A DNA stretch of 64,000 nucleotides from Isoptericola chiayiensis (GTDB lineage Bacteria; Actinomycetota; Actinomycetes; Actinomycetales; Cellulomonadaceae): the NCBI RefSeq assembly GCF_013149805.1, contig NZ_JABEZT010000002.1:1-64000 (forward strand), read 5' to 3'. A model generated the notes under the pieces. It saw only the letters and a list, made by a program, of their open reading frames with translations. It was not told the origin of the DNA and did no database searches. Below, piece by piece: positions 55,229 through 63,491 of the stretch. Position 1 is the stretch's first letter. Each line of letters starts with the position of its first letter. Both the position numbers and the translations under genes were made by a program.

Positions 55229-55966
55229 GTGCAGAGGTTCGCGGACAAGGTCGCGATCGTCACGGGTGGCAGCCGGGGCATCGGCCTCGCGGTCGCCCGG
55301 CGGATCGTGGCGGAGGGCGGCAGCGTGGTGATCACCGGCCGCAAGCCCGACTCGCTCGAGGAGGCCGTCGCCGGACTCGGCGCGCGCGCCTCGTTCGTGG
55401 CGGGCAAGGCCGACGACGCCGACCACCGCGGCGAGGCGATCGCGCACGCCGTCGACCGGTTCGGCCGGCTCGACCATCTCGTCAACAACGCCGGCATCAA
55501 CCCCGCCTGGGGACCCGCGCTCGAGGTCGAGGCCTCCGTGGTGCGCAAGATCATCGACGTCAACGTGGTCGCCGCGCTGGAGTGGACGCGCGACGCCGTC
55601 GCAGCCGGACTGCGCGGGTCCGTGGTCAACACGGCCTCGCTCGCCGGGACGGGCGCCAGCCCGAACATCGCCTTCTACGGCGTCTCCAAGGCCGCGCTGA
55701 TCAACCTGACCGCCCAGCTCGCGCACGAGCTGGCACCACGGCTGCGCGTCAACGCCGTCGCCCCCGCCGTCGTCCGCACGCGGCTCGCCGAGGCCCTTTT
55801 CGCGGACCGGGAGGAGGAGGTCGCCGCCGCCTACCCGCTGCAGCGCCTGGGGGAGCCGGACGACGTCGCCGGCCCCGTGGCGTTCCTGCTGTCGGACGAC
55901 GCCGCCTGGATCACCGGGCAGACACTCCGGATCGACGGTGGCGCCTCGATCGTCTCGGTCGGGTGA
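55229..55966 (+). CDS. SDR family oxidoreductase, first gene of catabolic island
   Basis: The product is 245 residues. TGGSRGIGLAVA near residue 12 binds the nucleotide, VNNAGINP is present, and the catalytic Ser (NTASLAG), Tyr and Lys (YGVSK) are intact. The end (LRIDGGASIVSVG) is typical of 3-oxoacyl-ACP/CoA reductase-like SDRs. It probably oxidises or reduces a hydroxyacyl or ring alcohol intermediate; the substrate is not known. It starts at GTG 55229. The TetR gene follows. Confidence 0.88.
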   Translation: MQRFADKVAIVTGGSRGIGLAVARRIVAEGGSVVITGRKPDSLEEAVAGLGARASFVAGKADDADHRGEAIAHAVDRFGRLDHLVNNAGINPAWGPALEVEASVVRKIIDVNVVAALEWTRDAVAAGLRGSVVNTASLAGTGASPNIAFYGVSKAALINLTAQLAHELAPRLRVNAVAPAVVRTRLAEALFADREEEVAAAYPLQRLGEPDDVAGPVAFLLSDDAAWITGQTLRIDGGASIVSVG

Positions 55967-55977
55967 AGGATGGACTC

Positions 55978-56562
55978 ATGAGGACCACCAACGTCGCCGA
56001 CTCCGTGCTCAAGGCCGCCCTGGACCTGTTCGCCACCCAGGGTTACGCCACCACCAGCGTCCAGCAGATCGTCGAGGCGGCGGGCGTCACCAAGGGCGCG
56101 ATGTACCACTACTTCCAGTCCAAGGACGACCTGCTCTTCGCCATCTACGACCGGATGCTCACCCTGCAGCGCCGCCACCTCGACGACATCGTCGCCGCGG
56201 GCGGGCCGCCTCTCGAGGTGATCCGCGCGGCGTGCGTCGACGTCGTCGAGACCTCCATCGACCTGCTGCCCGAGGGCACGGTCTTCTTCCGGAGCATGCA
56301 CATGCTGTCCCCGGCCCGCCACCAGGAGGTCACCCGGCGTCGTCGTGACTACCACGACGCCTTCGCCGCCCTGGTCGAGAAGGGTCAGGCCGAGGGCGTC
56401 GTGCGCACCGACGTGCCCCGCTCCGTGCTGATCGCCCACTTCTACTCCGACGTGCACTACCTGTCCTACTGGTACTCGCCGTCGGGTCCCGAGACCAAGA
56501 CCGAGGTCGCCCAGCAGCTGGCCGACCTGTTCCTGCGAAGCATCACCGTGGAGGACGGATGA
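55978..56562 (+). CDS. TetR family regulator
   Basis: The product is 194 residues. The helix-turn-helix is VQQIVEAAGVTKGAMYHYFQSKDDLL near residues 27-52. The C-terminal ligand domain (FFRSMHMLSPARHQEV and YSDVHYLSYWYSPSG) resembles acyl-CoA-responsive TetR proteins (KstR2/FadR-like). ATG at 55978 is behind GAAGGA; an in-frame GTG at 55963 is the alternative. Overlaps the quinone oxidoreductase gene by 4 bp. It probably represses both forward operons here through the shared palindrome. Confidence 0.9.
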   Translation: MRTTNVADSVLKAALDLFATQGYATTSVQQIVEAAGVTKGAMYHYFQSKDDLLFAIYDRMLTLQRRHLDDIVAAGGPPLEVIRAACVDVVETSIDLLPEGTVFFRSMHMLSPARHQEVTRRRRDYHDAFAALVEKGQAEGVVRTDVPRSVLIAHFYSDVHYLSYWYSPSGPETKTEVAQQLADLFLRSITVEDG

Positions 56563-57560
56563 CCGAGACGATGCGCGCCTGGCGTGTCCACCGCAACGGC
56601 GAGCCCCGCGAGGTGATGAGCCTCGACGAGGTCGAGCGCCCCGCGCCGGGCCCCGGCCAGGCGCTGGTCCGCGTCCTGGCGGTCGCGGTGAACTTCCCCG
56701 ACGTGCTCCTGGCGCGCGGTGAGTACCAGGTCCGGCCCGAGCCGCCGTTCGTGCCCGGCATCGAGATGTGCGCCGAGGTCGTCGAGGTCGGCGCGGACGT
56801 GGACCGGGTCGCCGTGGGCGACCGCGTGGTGGGCTCGCACATCGGCGTGCTGAGCGAGTACGCGGTGCTCGACCAGGGGCTGCTGCACCGGGCGCCCGCC
56901 GCGCTGGACGACGCCCAGGCCGCCGCCCTGACCGTCGCGTACCAGACGGCCTGGTTCGGACTGCACCGCCGCGCGGGGCTCCGCGAGGGCGAGACGCTGC
57001 TCGTGCACGCCGCCGCCGGGGGAGTGGGCACCGCCGCGTGCCAGCTCGGCGCGGCCGCCGGAGCCCGGGTGATCGGCGTGGTCGGCAGCGAGGCCAAGGC
57101 CGCCGTCGCCCGTGCCGCCGGGGCGGAGCACATCCTGCTGCGGTCCGACGACGTGGCCGCCCGCGTCAAGGAGCTCACCGGCGGCGCCGGCGCGGACGTG
57201 GTCTTCGACCCGGTCGGGGGGCCGTCGTTCGCCGCGTCGACCAAGTGCATCGCCTTCGAGGGGCGGATCGTGGTGGTCGGCTTCGCCAGCGGCGAGATCC
57301 CGCCGGTGCGCGCCAACCATGCGCTCGTCAAGAACTACGGGGTGCTCGGCCTGCACTGGGGGCTGTATGCCCAGCGCGACCCGGCGCTCGTCGACGCCGC
57401 CCACGCCGACCTGGTCCGGCTCGCCGACGCCGGCGCCGTGCGACCCGTGGTCGCCGACGTGGTCGACCTGACCAAGGCTCCCGAGGCGATCGAGCTGCTC
57501 GCCACCGGGACGACGACGGGTCGTCTCGTCGTCGAGGTCGCGACGGCAGGTGCGGCATGA
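56559..57560 (+). CDS. NADPH:quinone oxidoreductase-like MDR protein
   Basis: The product is 333 residues, a zinc-free medium-chain dehydrogenase/reductase. The N-terminus (VAVNFPDVLLARGEYQVRP) is quinone-reductase-like. The nucleotide-binding motif is HAAAGGVGTAACQLG near residue 150, followed by GADVVFDPVGGPSF. The segment VLGLHWGLYA is typical. It probably reduces an enone or enoyl-CoA-type compound in the same pathway. It overlaps the TetR gene upstream and the SDR gene downstream by 4 bp each. Confidence 0.9.
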   Translation: MTETMRAWRVHRNGEPREVMSLDEVERPAPGPGQALVRVLAVAVNFPDVLLARGEYQVRPEPPFVPGIEMCAEVVEVGADVDRVAVGDRVVGSHIGVLSEYAVLDQGLLHRAPAALDDAQAAALTVAYQTAWFGLHRRAGLREGETLLVHAAAGGVGTAACQLGAAAGARVIGVVGSEAKAAVARAAGAEHILLRSDDVAARVKELTGGAGADVVFDPVGGPSFAASTKCIAFEGRIVVVGFASGEIPPVRANHALVKNYGVLGLHWGLYAQRDPALVDAAHADLVRLADAGAVRPVVADVVDLTKAPEAIELLATGTTTGRLVVEVATAGAA

Positions 57561-58294
57561 CGCGGGGCCTGGACGGCCGGGTCGCCTTCGTCACCGGCGG
57601 GGCCCGCGGCATCGGCGCCGCCTACGTGCGGGCCCTGCACGACGCCGGCGCCCGGGTGGTCGTCGCCGACCTGCTCGAGGCGGAGGGCGCCGCCCTCGTC
57701 GCCGACCTCGGCGAGCGGGCGCGGTTCGCCGTGCTGGACGTCACGGACGAGGGCGCCTGGACGGCCGTCGTCGACGAGGTCGTGGCCGCCTGGGGCGGGG
57801 TCGACGTGCTGGTCAACAACGCCGGCATCGCCAACGCCGGCCCGATCGAGCACTACCCGCGGGCCAAGTGGGACGCCGTGATCGCCGTCAACCTCACCGG
57901 AACCTACCTCGGGTGCCGGGCCGTGGTCCCGACGATGAAGGCGGCCGGCCACGGGTCGATCGTCAACATCTCCTCGGTCGAGGGGATGCGGGGGAGCCGT
58001 GGCCTGCACGGCTACGTCGCCGCGAAGTTCGGGGTGCGGGGGCTGACGAAGTCGCTGGCCGTCGAGCTCGGCGGCGACGGCATCCGGGTCAACTCGATCC
58101 ACCCCGGGTGGATCGACACGGACATGACCGCCCGCATCGACCCGTCCGGGCTCCCGATCCCGATGCGGCGCGGCGGGCGTCCCGACGACCTCACCGGGAC
58201 GGTGCTCTACCTCGCCGGTGACGACTCCGCCTACGTCACCGGCGCCGAGATCGTCGTCGACGGCGGCATGATCAACGGCGTGGGACACCTCTGA
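57557..58294 (+). CDS. SDR family oxidoreductase, last gene of first operon
   Basis: The product is 245 residues. TGGARGIGAAYV near residue 14, VNNAGIAN, NISSVEG with the catalytic Ser, and YVAAK with Tyr and Lys are all present. IHPGWIDTDMTA and AEIVVDGGMINGVG resemble hydroxysteroid-type dehydrogenases. It overlaps the previous gene by 4 bp. The substrate is unknown. Confidence 0.88.
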   Translation: MTRGLDGRVAFVTGGARGIGAAYVRALHDAGARVVVADLLEAEGAALVADLGERARFAVLDVTDEGAWTAVVDEVVAAWGGVDVLVNNAGIANAGPIEHYPRAKWDAVIAVNLTGTYLGCRAVVPTMKAAGHGSIVNISSVEGMRGSRGLHGYVAAKFGVRGLTKSLAVELGGDGIRVNSIHPGWIDTDMTARIDPSGLPIPMRRGGRPDDLTGTVLYLAGDDSAYVTGAEIVVDGGMINGVGHL

Positions 58295-58358
58295 CCTGCG
58301 CTCTTCTCTCCCCACGCACCCGCACGTCACAGCCGTGCAACATCTGCGCAGATGACAT

Positions 58359-58386
58359 ACCGGCCAGTCGGTTTATGCGCTAGGGT
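58359..58386 (+). promoter_or_regulatory. TetR-type operator and -10 box, importer operon
   Basis: ACCGGCCAGTCGGT (58359-58372) lies where the -35 box should be, eight bases before TAGGGT (58381-58386). It differs from the site at 55159-55172 at two positions, and these keep the palindrome. Occupancy would block RNA polymerase. ATG of the first importer gene is at 58415. Confidence 0.7.
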
Positions 58387-58414
58387 GTGACACATCCGAC
58401 ACGAAGAGGTGCCG

Positions 58415-59140
58415 ATGTCCAGCTCAACCCCACGACTCGAGGTCGACGGTCTGACCGTCACCTTCTCCGGCCTGACCGCGCTCGACGACGTCGGCTTCAC
58501 GGTCGGCGACGGCGAGACGGTCGCCCTGATCGGCCCCAACGGCGCCGGCAAGACGACCGTGTTCAACGCCGTCTGCTCCCTGGTCCGGCCCGCGTCCGGA
58601 AGCATCCGGATCGGCGGGCGTCGCGCGCCCGCCACGCCGACCGGACTGCTGGAACGAGGCGTCGCGCGCACGCTGCAGGGACTCGGGCTGTTCGAGTCGC
58701 TCAGCGTGCTCGAGAACGTCCTCGTCCCGCTCTCGGGACGGCGCGACGGGTCCGGCCGCGACGCCGCGCTCGAGACCCTGCAACGGCTCGACCTCGCCGC
58801 CGACGCCGCCACGCCCGTCGCCGCGCTGTCCTACCCCGCCCGCAAGCGGGTCGCCCTCGCCCGTGCCCTGGCCACCCGGCCGCAGCTGCTCCTCCTGGAC
58901 GAGCCGGCCGGCGGGCTCGGGCCCGACGACATCGCCGAGCTCGCCGACGTCGTGCGGACCCTGTCCGCGCAGGGGTGCTCCGTGCTGCTCGTCGAGCACC
59001 ACGTCGACTTCGTCATGGACGTCGCCGACCGCATCGTGGTCCTCGACTTCGGGCGGGTCGTGGCGTGCGGGACCCCGGACGAGGTCCGGGCCGACCCCGC
59101 CGTCGAGGCCGCCTACCTCGGGCTGGAGGCCGCCGCATGA
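58415..59140 (+). CDS. LivG-type ATPase of branched-chain-type importer
   Basis: The product is 241 residues. Walker A is GPNGAGKTTVFN. The signature-position segment is LSYPARKRVALARAL, where the usual SGGQ is replaced by YPARK. Walker B is LLLDEPAGGLGPDD, and the switch His is in VEHHVDFVMD. The loss of the classic signature sequence is notable. ATG at 58415 follows GAAGAGG. It overlaps the LivF-type gene by 4 bp. Confidence 0.88.
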   Translation: MSSSTPRLEVDGLTVTFSGLTALDDVGFTVGDGETVALIGPNGAGKTTVFNAVCSLVRPASGSIRIGGRRAPATPTGLLERGVARTLQGLGLFESLSVLENVLVPLSGRRDGSGRDAALETLQRLDLAADAATPVAALSYPARKRVALARALATRPQLLLLDEPAGGLGPDDIAELADVVRTLSAQGCSVLLVEHHVDFVMDVADRIVVLDFGRVVACGTPDEVRADPAVEAAYLGLEAAA

Positions 59141-59919
59141 GCCCCGCGACCCCCCGGCCCACCACCGCGGCCGCCGCACCTGCCGGGGCCTCTCCAGCAG
59201 CCCCCGCCGCCCTGGGGGTGGAGGGACTCACCGTCGGGTACGCCGGCGCCCCCGTCATGGCCGACCTGACCCTCGAGGTCCCGGCCGGCCAGATCGTCGC
59301 CCTGCTGGGCGCGAACGGCGCGGGCAAGACGACCCTGCTCCGGACGGTCTCCGGCCTGCTGACCCCGCGGTCGGGGCGCGTGGTGCTCGACGGGGAGGAC
59401 CTGTCCGCGGTGTCCGTCGAGGACCGCGTCCGCCGCGGCCTCGCGCAGGTTCCCGAGGGGCGCAGCGTCGTCGCCGAGCTCAGCGTCGAGGAGAACCTGC
59501 ACCTCGGGGCCCTCTGGAAGATCCCGGCACGACGTGCCCGCCGGGACGCCGTGGAAGCGATGTACGACGCGTTCGAGCCGCTGTCCCGACGGCGCAGGTC
59601 GCTGGGACACCAGCTTTCCGGGGGCGAGCGCCAGATGCTCTCCCTGGCCCGCGCGCTCATCGCGGAGCCCCGCGTGCTGCTGCTCGACGAGCCCTCCCTG
59701 GGGCTGGCGCCCCGCGTGGTCGCCCAGCTCCTGGACACGCTGCGCGACACCGCCCGCCGGACCGGGCTGACCGTGCTGCTCGCCGAGCAGAACGTCACCA
59801 GCGCGCTGTCCGTCGCCGACCGGGGCGTCGTCCTCGGGCTCGGCGAGATCGTCGCCGACGCCCCGGCGGCCGACATCGCCGCCGACCCGGCCCTCCGCCA
59901 CGCCTACCTGGGGTTCTGA
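59137..59919 (+). CDS. LivF-type ATPase of branched-chain-type importer
   Basis: The product is 260 residues. A 25-residue Ala/Pro leader precedes GANGAGKTTLLRTVSGL. The LivF mark VPEGRSVVAELSVEENL, signature LSGGERQMLSLARAL and Walker B LLLDEPSLGLAP are complete, unlike in the LivG partner. The stop and the next start share one base. Confidence 0.92.
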   Translation: MSPATPRPTTAAAAPAGASPAAPAALGVEGLTVGYAGAPVMADLTLEVPAGQIVALLGANGAGKTTLLRTVSGLLTPRSGRVVLDGEDLSAVSVEDRVRRGLAQVPEGRSVVAELSVEENLHLGALWKIPARRARRDAVEAMYDAFEPLSRRRRSLGHQLSGGERQMLSLARALIAEPRVLLLDEPSLGLAPRVVAQLLDTLRDTARRTGLTVLLAEQNVTSALSVADRGVVLGLGEIVADAPAADIAADPALRHAYLGF

Positions 59920-60797
59920 TGGATCGCATCGCCTTTCTCCTCGCCACCGGGCTCGCGCGCGGCCTCGTGATCGCGCTGTTCGCCCTGTCCCTCGTCATCA
60001 TCTGGCGTGCCGCGCGCATCGTGAACTTCGCGCAGGCCGCCATGGCCGTCGTGGCCGTGTTCGTCGCCTTCGCGGTCACGGCGCTGACCGACTCGTTCTG
60101 GCTCGGGCTCGTCGCCGCGCTCGTCGCCGGCGCCGTCGTCGGCTACGCCGTCGAGCGCTGGCTCATCCGCCTCGTGCCCGCCAGGACGCCCCTGCCGGGG
60201 ATGATCGTGGCCATCGGGCTCGTGATGGTGCTCCAGGCCGGCATCGGCATCGCGTTCGGCCCGCAGCACCGTCCGATGGCGGCACCCTTCTCCGAGCAGC
60301 CGTTCACCGTGGGCGGGGTGCCCGTGCTCTCGCCGTACGACCTGTTCGTCCTGCTCGTGGCGCTCGGCGTCGTCGGCGGGCTGGCGCTGCTGTTCAACGG
60401 CACCACCCTCGGCCTGCAGATGCGGGCCTCCGCCATGGCGCCCGAGGTCTCCCGCCTGCTGGGCGTCCGGGTACCGCGGATGGTCACGCTGGGCTGGATG
60501 CTCTCGGCCGCCGTCGCGTCGCTCGCGGTGCTGCTCCTGGTCCCGACCGAGCTGGGGCTCAACGCCCACAGCGGCGACGTGCTGTTCGTGCACGCCTTCA
60601 CCGTGGCCGTGCTCGGCGGTCTCGACTCCCCGGTCGGGGCCCTCGTCGGCGGGATCGTCGTCGGCGTCCTGATCAGCCTCGTCACCGGGTTCCTGGGCGC
60701 CGGGCTCGCACCGATCGCCGTCCTGGCCCTGCTCACCCTCGTCCTGCTCGTCCGCCCGGGCGGCATCTTCGCGGTCAAGGAGGCACGCACCGCATGA
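59919..60797 (+). CDS. LivH-type permease of branched-chain-type importer
   Basis: The product is 292 residues with about eight membrane segments. AARIVNFAQAAMAVVAVF near residue 28 (NFAQ, as in LivH NxxxG blocks), a central GTTLGLQMRASA and AFTVAVLGGLDSPVGALVGG are family marks. It starts at ATG 59919 on the previous stop and overlaps the LivM-type gene by 4 bp. Confidence 0.9.
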   Translation: MDRIAFLLATGLARGLVIALFALSLVIIWRAARIVNFAQAAMAVVAVFVAFAVTALTDSFWLGLVAALVAGAVVGYAVERWLIRLVPARTPLPGMIVAIGLVMVLQAGIGIAFGPQHRPMAAPFSEQPFTVGGVPVLSPYDLFVLLVALGVVGGLALLFNGTTLGLQMRASAMAPEVSRLLGVRVPRMVTLGWMLSAAVASLAVLLLVPTELGLNAHSGDVLFVHAFTVAVLGGLDSPVGALVGGIVVGVLISLVTGFLGAGLAPIAVLALLTLVLLVRPGGIFAVKEARTA

Positions 60798-61861
60798 CCA
60801 CTCCAGCACAACGCCGCCGGGCCGTCCTGGTGCGCTCCGCCGTCTGCACCCTGCTCGCCGTCGGCGCGACCTTCGTCCTCGACTCCTACGCCAACTACCA
60901 GCTGGCCACCATCGCCGCGATCTTCTGCGCGACCGCCGGACTCACCCTGCTCGTCGGCCTCACCGGCCAGCTCTCCCTGGGGCACGCCGTCCTGATGGCC
61001 GCCGGGGGGTACGGGTACGCGCTCACTGCCGCCCCGCTGGCCGACGCCGGGGTCGAGGGCGTGCTGCGCATCCTCGGAGGTCTGCTCGGTGCGCTGGTGC
61101 TCGCCGGCGCCGTCGGCGGCCTCCTCGGGCTGGCCGGCGCCCGGCTGCGCGGCCCCTACCTGGCCGGACTCACGCTGGCCCTGGTCATCGCACTGCCCGC
61201 CATCAGCACCCAGGTGCCCGCACTCGGCGGCGCCCAGGGCGTGGGCGTCCCCTTCGAGGGCGTCCCCGACGCGCTCGGCGGTGTCGTGAGCATCGAGCAG
61301 TGGCACGCCTGGATGGCCGTGCTCGCGGCGGCCCTCGCCGTCACACCGCTGGCGCTGGTGCGGTCGGGACGCAGCGGGCTGCGCATGCGCGCCGTCCACG
61401 ACGACGAGACGGCCGCCCGCCTCGCGGGTATCTCGCCGGCCCGCGTCAAGACCGGCGCGTTCGTCGCCGTAGCCCTCGCCGCAGGGCTCGGCGGCGGAGT
61501 CCTCGCCGTCGTCACCCAGAACGTCAGCCCGGGCGCCTACGACCTGGCCTTCTCCCTCCTGCTGCTCGTGGCCGTCGTCGTCGGCGGACTCGGCAGCATC
61601 GGCGGGGCCGCCGTCGGCGCCGTCCTCGTCGTGCTGCTGCCCTGGCTGATCGACACCGGCGTCGCCGCCGTCGGCCTGCCGTCCGAGCTCGAGCAGCGGC
61701 TGTCCGGCAACGTCGCCGTCCTCGTCTTCGGTGCACTGCTGATCGCGGTCACCGTCGTGTGGCCCGGAGGGCTGTCCCACGCCCTCGGGGACCGCATCCG
61801 TTCCCTCACCACCAGGTTCCGGCCCTCCCGGACCGTCCCGCAACAGCTCACAGAGAGGTGA
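60794..61861 (+). CDS. LivM-type permease of branched-chain-type importer
   Basis: The product is 355 residues with about nine membrane segments. LTLLVGLTGQLSLGHAVLMAAGGYGYA is the LivM signature, and SGLRMRAVHDDETAARLAGI follows in the cytoplasmic loop. GGLGSIGGAAVGAVLVVLLP is also conserved. It pairs with the LivH-type subunit. Confidence 0.92.
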   Translation: MTTPAQRRRAVLVRSAVCTLLAVGATFVLDSYANYQLATIAAIFCATAGLTLLVGLTGQLSLGHAVLMAAGGYGYALTAAPLADAGVEGVLRILGGLLGALVLAGAVGGLLGLAGARLRGPYLAGLTLALVIALPAISTQVPALGGAQGVGVPFEGVPDALGGVVSIEQWHAWMAVLAAALAVTPLALVRSGRSGLRMRAVHDDETAARLAGISPARVKTGAFVAVALAAGLGGGVLAVVTQNVSPGAYDLAFSLLLLVAVVVGGLGSIGGAAVGAVLVVLLPWLIDTGVAAVGLPSELEQRLSGNVAVLVFGALLIAVTVVWPGGLSHALGDRIRSLTTRFRPSRTVPQQLTER

Positions 61862-61866
61862 CCCTC

Positions 61867-63147
61867 ATGCGGACCCCCACCATCACCCGTGCCCCGGCAC
61901 GGACCTTCGTCGCCGCCACCGGCGCCGGAGCGCTCCTGCTGTCCCTGGCCGCCTGCGGCGGCGCCGACGAGGCCGTACCCGGCGTCTCGGAGGACACCAT
62001 CACGATCGGTACCCACCAGCCGCTCACCGGTCCGGCCGCCGCCGGCTACTCGTCGATCTCGGCCGCCACCAGCGCCTACTTCGACTACGTCAACGCGAAC
62101 GGCGGCGTCCACGGACGCCAGATCGAGTACATCGTCAAGGACGACGCCTACAACCCGGCGAACACCCAGACGGTGGTGCGCGAGCTCGTCCAGCAGGACG
62201 ACGTCTTCGCCGTCGTCAACGGCCTCGGTACACCGACGCACTCCTCCGTGCTGGACTTCCTCAACCAGAACGAGGTGCCCGACCTGTTCGTCTCCTCGGG
62301 GTCGACGGCGTGGAACGACCCGGAGGAGTACCCGTACACCTTCGGGTACAACGCCGACTACCACGTCGAGGGCTCCGCGCTCGGCCAGTACGCCGCCGAC
62401 GAGCACGCCGGCAAGAGCGTGTGCGTGCTCGGACAGGACGACGACTACGGCGAGACCTTCCTGGAGGGCGTCCAGATCGCCCTCGGGGAGGACGGCGTCA
62501 CCACCTACGAGACCTACGAGACCTCCAACCAGGACGTCACCGCTCAGATCGGCGCCATGCAGTCCGCGGGGTGCGAGGTCGTCATGCTCGCGACCGTCAA
62601 CGGCTTCACGGCGCTCGCCGTGGGCACCGCCGCGCAGATGGGCTTCATGCCGACCTGGATGGCGGCGTCCGCGGGTGGCGACTACCCGACACTCGTGGAG
62701 TTCCTCGGCGAGGACGTGGCCGCGCAGGTGCTGCAGGGCTTCACCTCGGTGAACTACCTGCCGTTCAGCCCGGACGGGGAGTGGGTCGAGCTCTTCACCG
62801 AGATCAACGACGAGTACAACGGCAGCGCCGCCTTCGACGGCAACACCGTGTTCGGCATGGGCGTCGGGTACGCATTCGTCGAGGCGCTGGAGGCCGCCGG
62901 CGAGGACCCGACCCGCGAGTCCCTCGTGGAGGCGCTCGAGTCCGGCGAGGTCGTGGGCAACGGCATCGTGCCCCTGGCCTACAGCGCGGAGAACCACTCC
63001 GGGTACGACGCCGTGGGGATCACCATGGTCGACGGCGGCGTGCAGGACTTCGTCGGGTCCACCTACCGCCTGGAGGGGGAGTCGGTGACGGCGATCGAGC
63101 CGGAGCAGCTGCCCCTGGACGGCAACGGGATCCCGGCCGCCGAGTGA
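61867..63147 (+). CDS. Substrate-binding lipoprotein of branched-chain-type importer
   Basis: The product is 426 residues. A lipoprotein signal with lipobox LAAC ends near residue 36. The periplasmic-binding fold of type I follows: TIGTHQPLTGPAAAGY, VNANGGVHGRQIEYIVKDDAYNP, VCVLGQDDDYGETF. This is a Leu/Ile/Val-binding-like receptor, but several island members of this class bind other ligands (acids, amides, aromatic compounds). ATG at 61867 has GAGAGG upstream. A strong terminator follows. Confidence 0.93.
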   Translation: MRTPTITRAPARTFVAATGAGALLLSLAACGGADEAVPGVSEDTITIGTHQPLTGPAAAGYSSISAATSAYFDYVNANGGVHGRQIEYIVKDDAYNPANTQTVVRELVQQDDVFAVVNGLGTPTHSSVLDFLNQNEVPDLFVSSGSTAWNDPEEYPYTFGYNADYHVEGSALGQYAADEHAGKSVCVLGQDDDYGETFLEGVQIALGEDGVTTYETYETSNQDVTAQIGAMQSAGCEVVMLATVNGFTALAVGTAAQMGFMPTWMAASAGGDYPTLVEFLGEDVAAQVLQGFTSVNYLPFSPDGEWVELFTEINDEYNGSAAFDGNTVFGMGVGYAFVEALEAAGEDPTRESLVEALESGEVVGNGIVPLAYSAENHSGYDAVGITMVDGGVQDFVGSTYRLEGESVTAIEPEQLPLDGNGIPAAE

Positions 63148-63180
63148 GCTGACGCCGCGACGGCGGCGACCCCCTGATCC

Positions 63181-63221
63181 GACGGGTCCCGGCACCACTC
63201 CCCCCGGTGCCGGGACCCGTC
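63181..63221 (+). terminator. Terminator hairpin after the importer operon
   Basis: GACGGGTCCCGGCACC (63181-63196) and GGTGCCGGGACCCGTC (63206-63221) form a perfect 16-bp stem with a nine-base loop. It starts 33 bases after the binding-protein stop. There is no T run, as is common in high-GC actinobacteria. Confidence 0.85.
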
Positions 63222-63250
63222 GTCGTGCGTCCGCGCCCGCCCCTCGCCAG

Positions 63251-63470
63251 GTAGGCAACTCCTCGCCGAGGTAGGCAACTCATTCGCGACGTAGGCAACG
63301 TCCCCGCGGCGTAGGCAACTCTTGCGCGAGGTAGGCAAACGTCCCGCGGCGTAGGCAAAGCCCGGCCGAGGTAGGCACCCAACGTGCCTACCGCGGCCGG
63401 ACTTGCCTACCTCGTCGAGAGGTTGCCTACCTGGGCCGGAACCCGCCTACCTCGCGGGACGTCTGCCTAC
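63251..63470. repeat. Strand-switching 20-bp-pitch repeat array 2
   Basis: GTAGGCA begins at 63251, 63271, 63291, 63311, 63331, 63351 and 63371: seven direct copies at exactly 20-bp pitch. Five reverse copies follow: TGCCTAC at 63385, 63404, 63424 and 63464, and CGCCTAC at 63444. The centre is a near-perfect hairpin, 63362-63378 with 63384-63400 (16 of 17 pairs, five-base loop). The array fills the gap between the importer operon and a convergent acyl-CoA dehydrogenase gene. The bases between copies vary but keep the pitch. No protein is encoded. This accounts for the 63148-63491 gap together with the terminator. Confidence 0.93.
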
Positions 63471-63491
63471 CTCGGCGATGCGCGTCGGTGC

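Noticed and set aside
55582-55977. Fusion of the SDR region with the TetR protein in one frame
   Set aside because: The upstream part is an off-frame reading of the SDR gene. TetR has its own start at 55978 with GAAGGA.
63020-63382. Small proteins with repeated LPTSR-like segments on the minus strand
   Set aside because: They come from translating repeat array 2. The 20-bp period is not a multiple of three, so the frame is not kept, and there is no ribosome site.
63251-63470. CRISPR array
   Set aside because: The pitch is only 20 bp, the conserved core is 7-10 bp, the orientation flips in the middle, and no cas genes are seen. CRISPR repeats are longer and keep one orientation.
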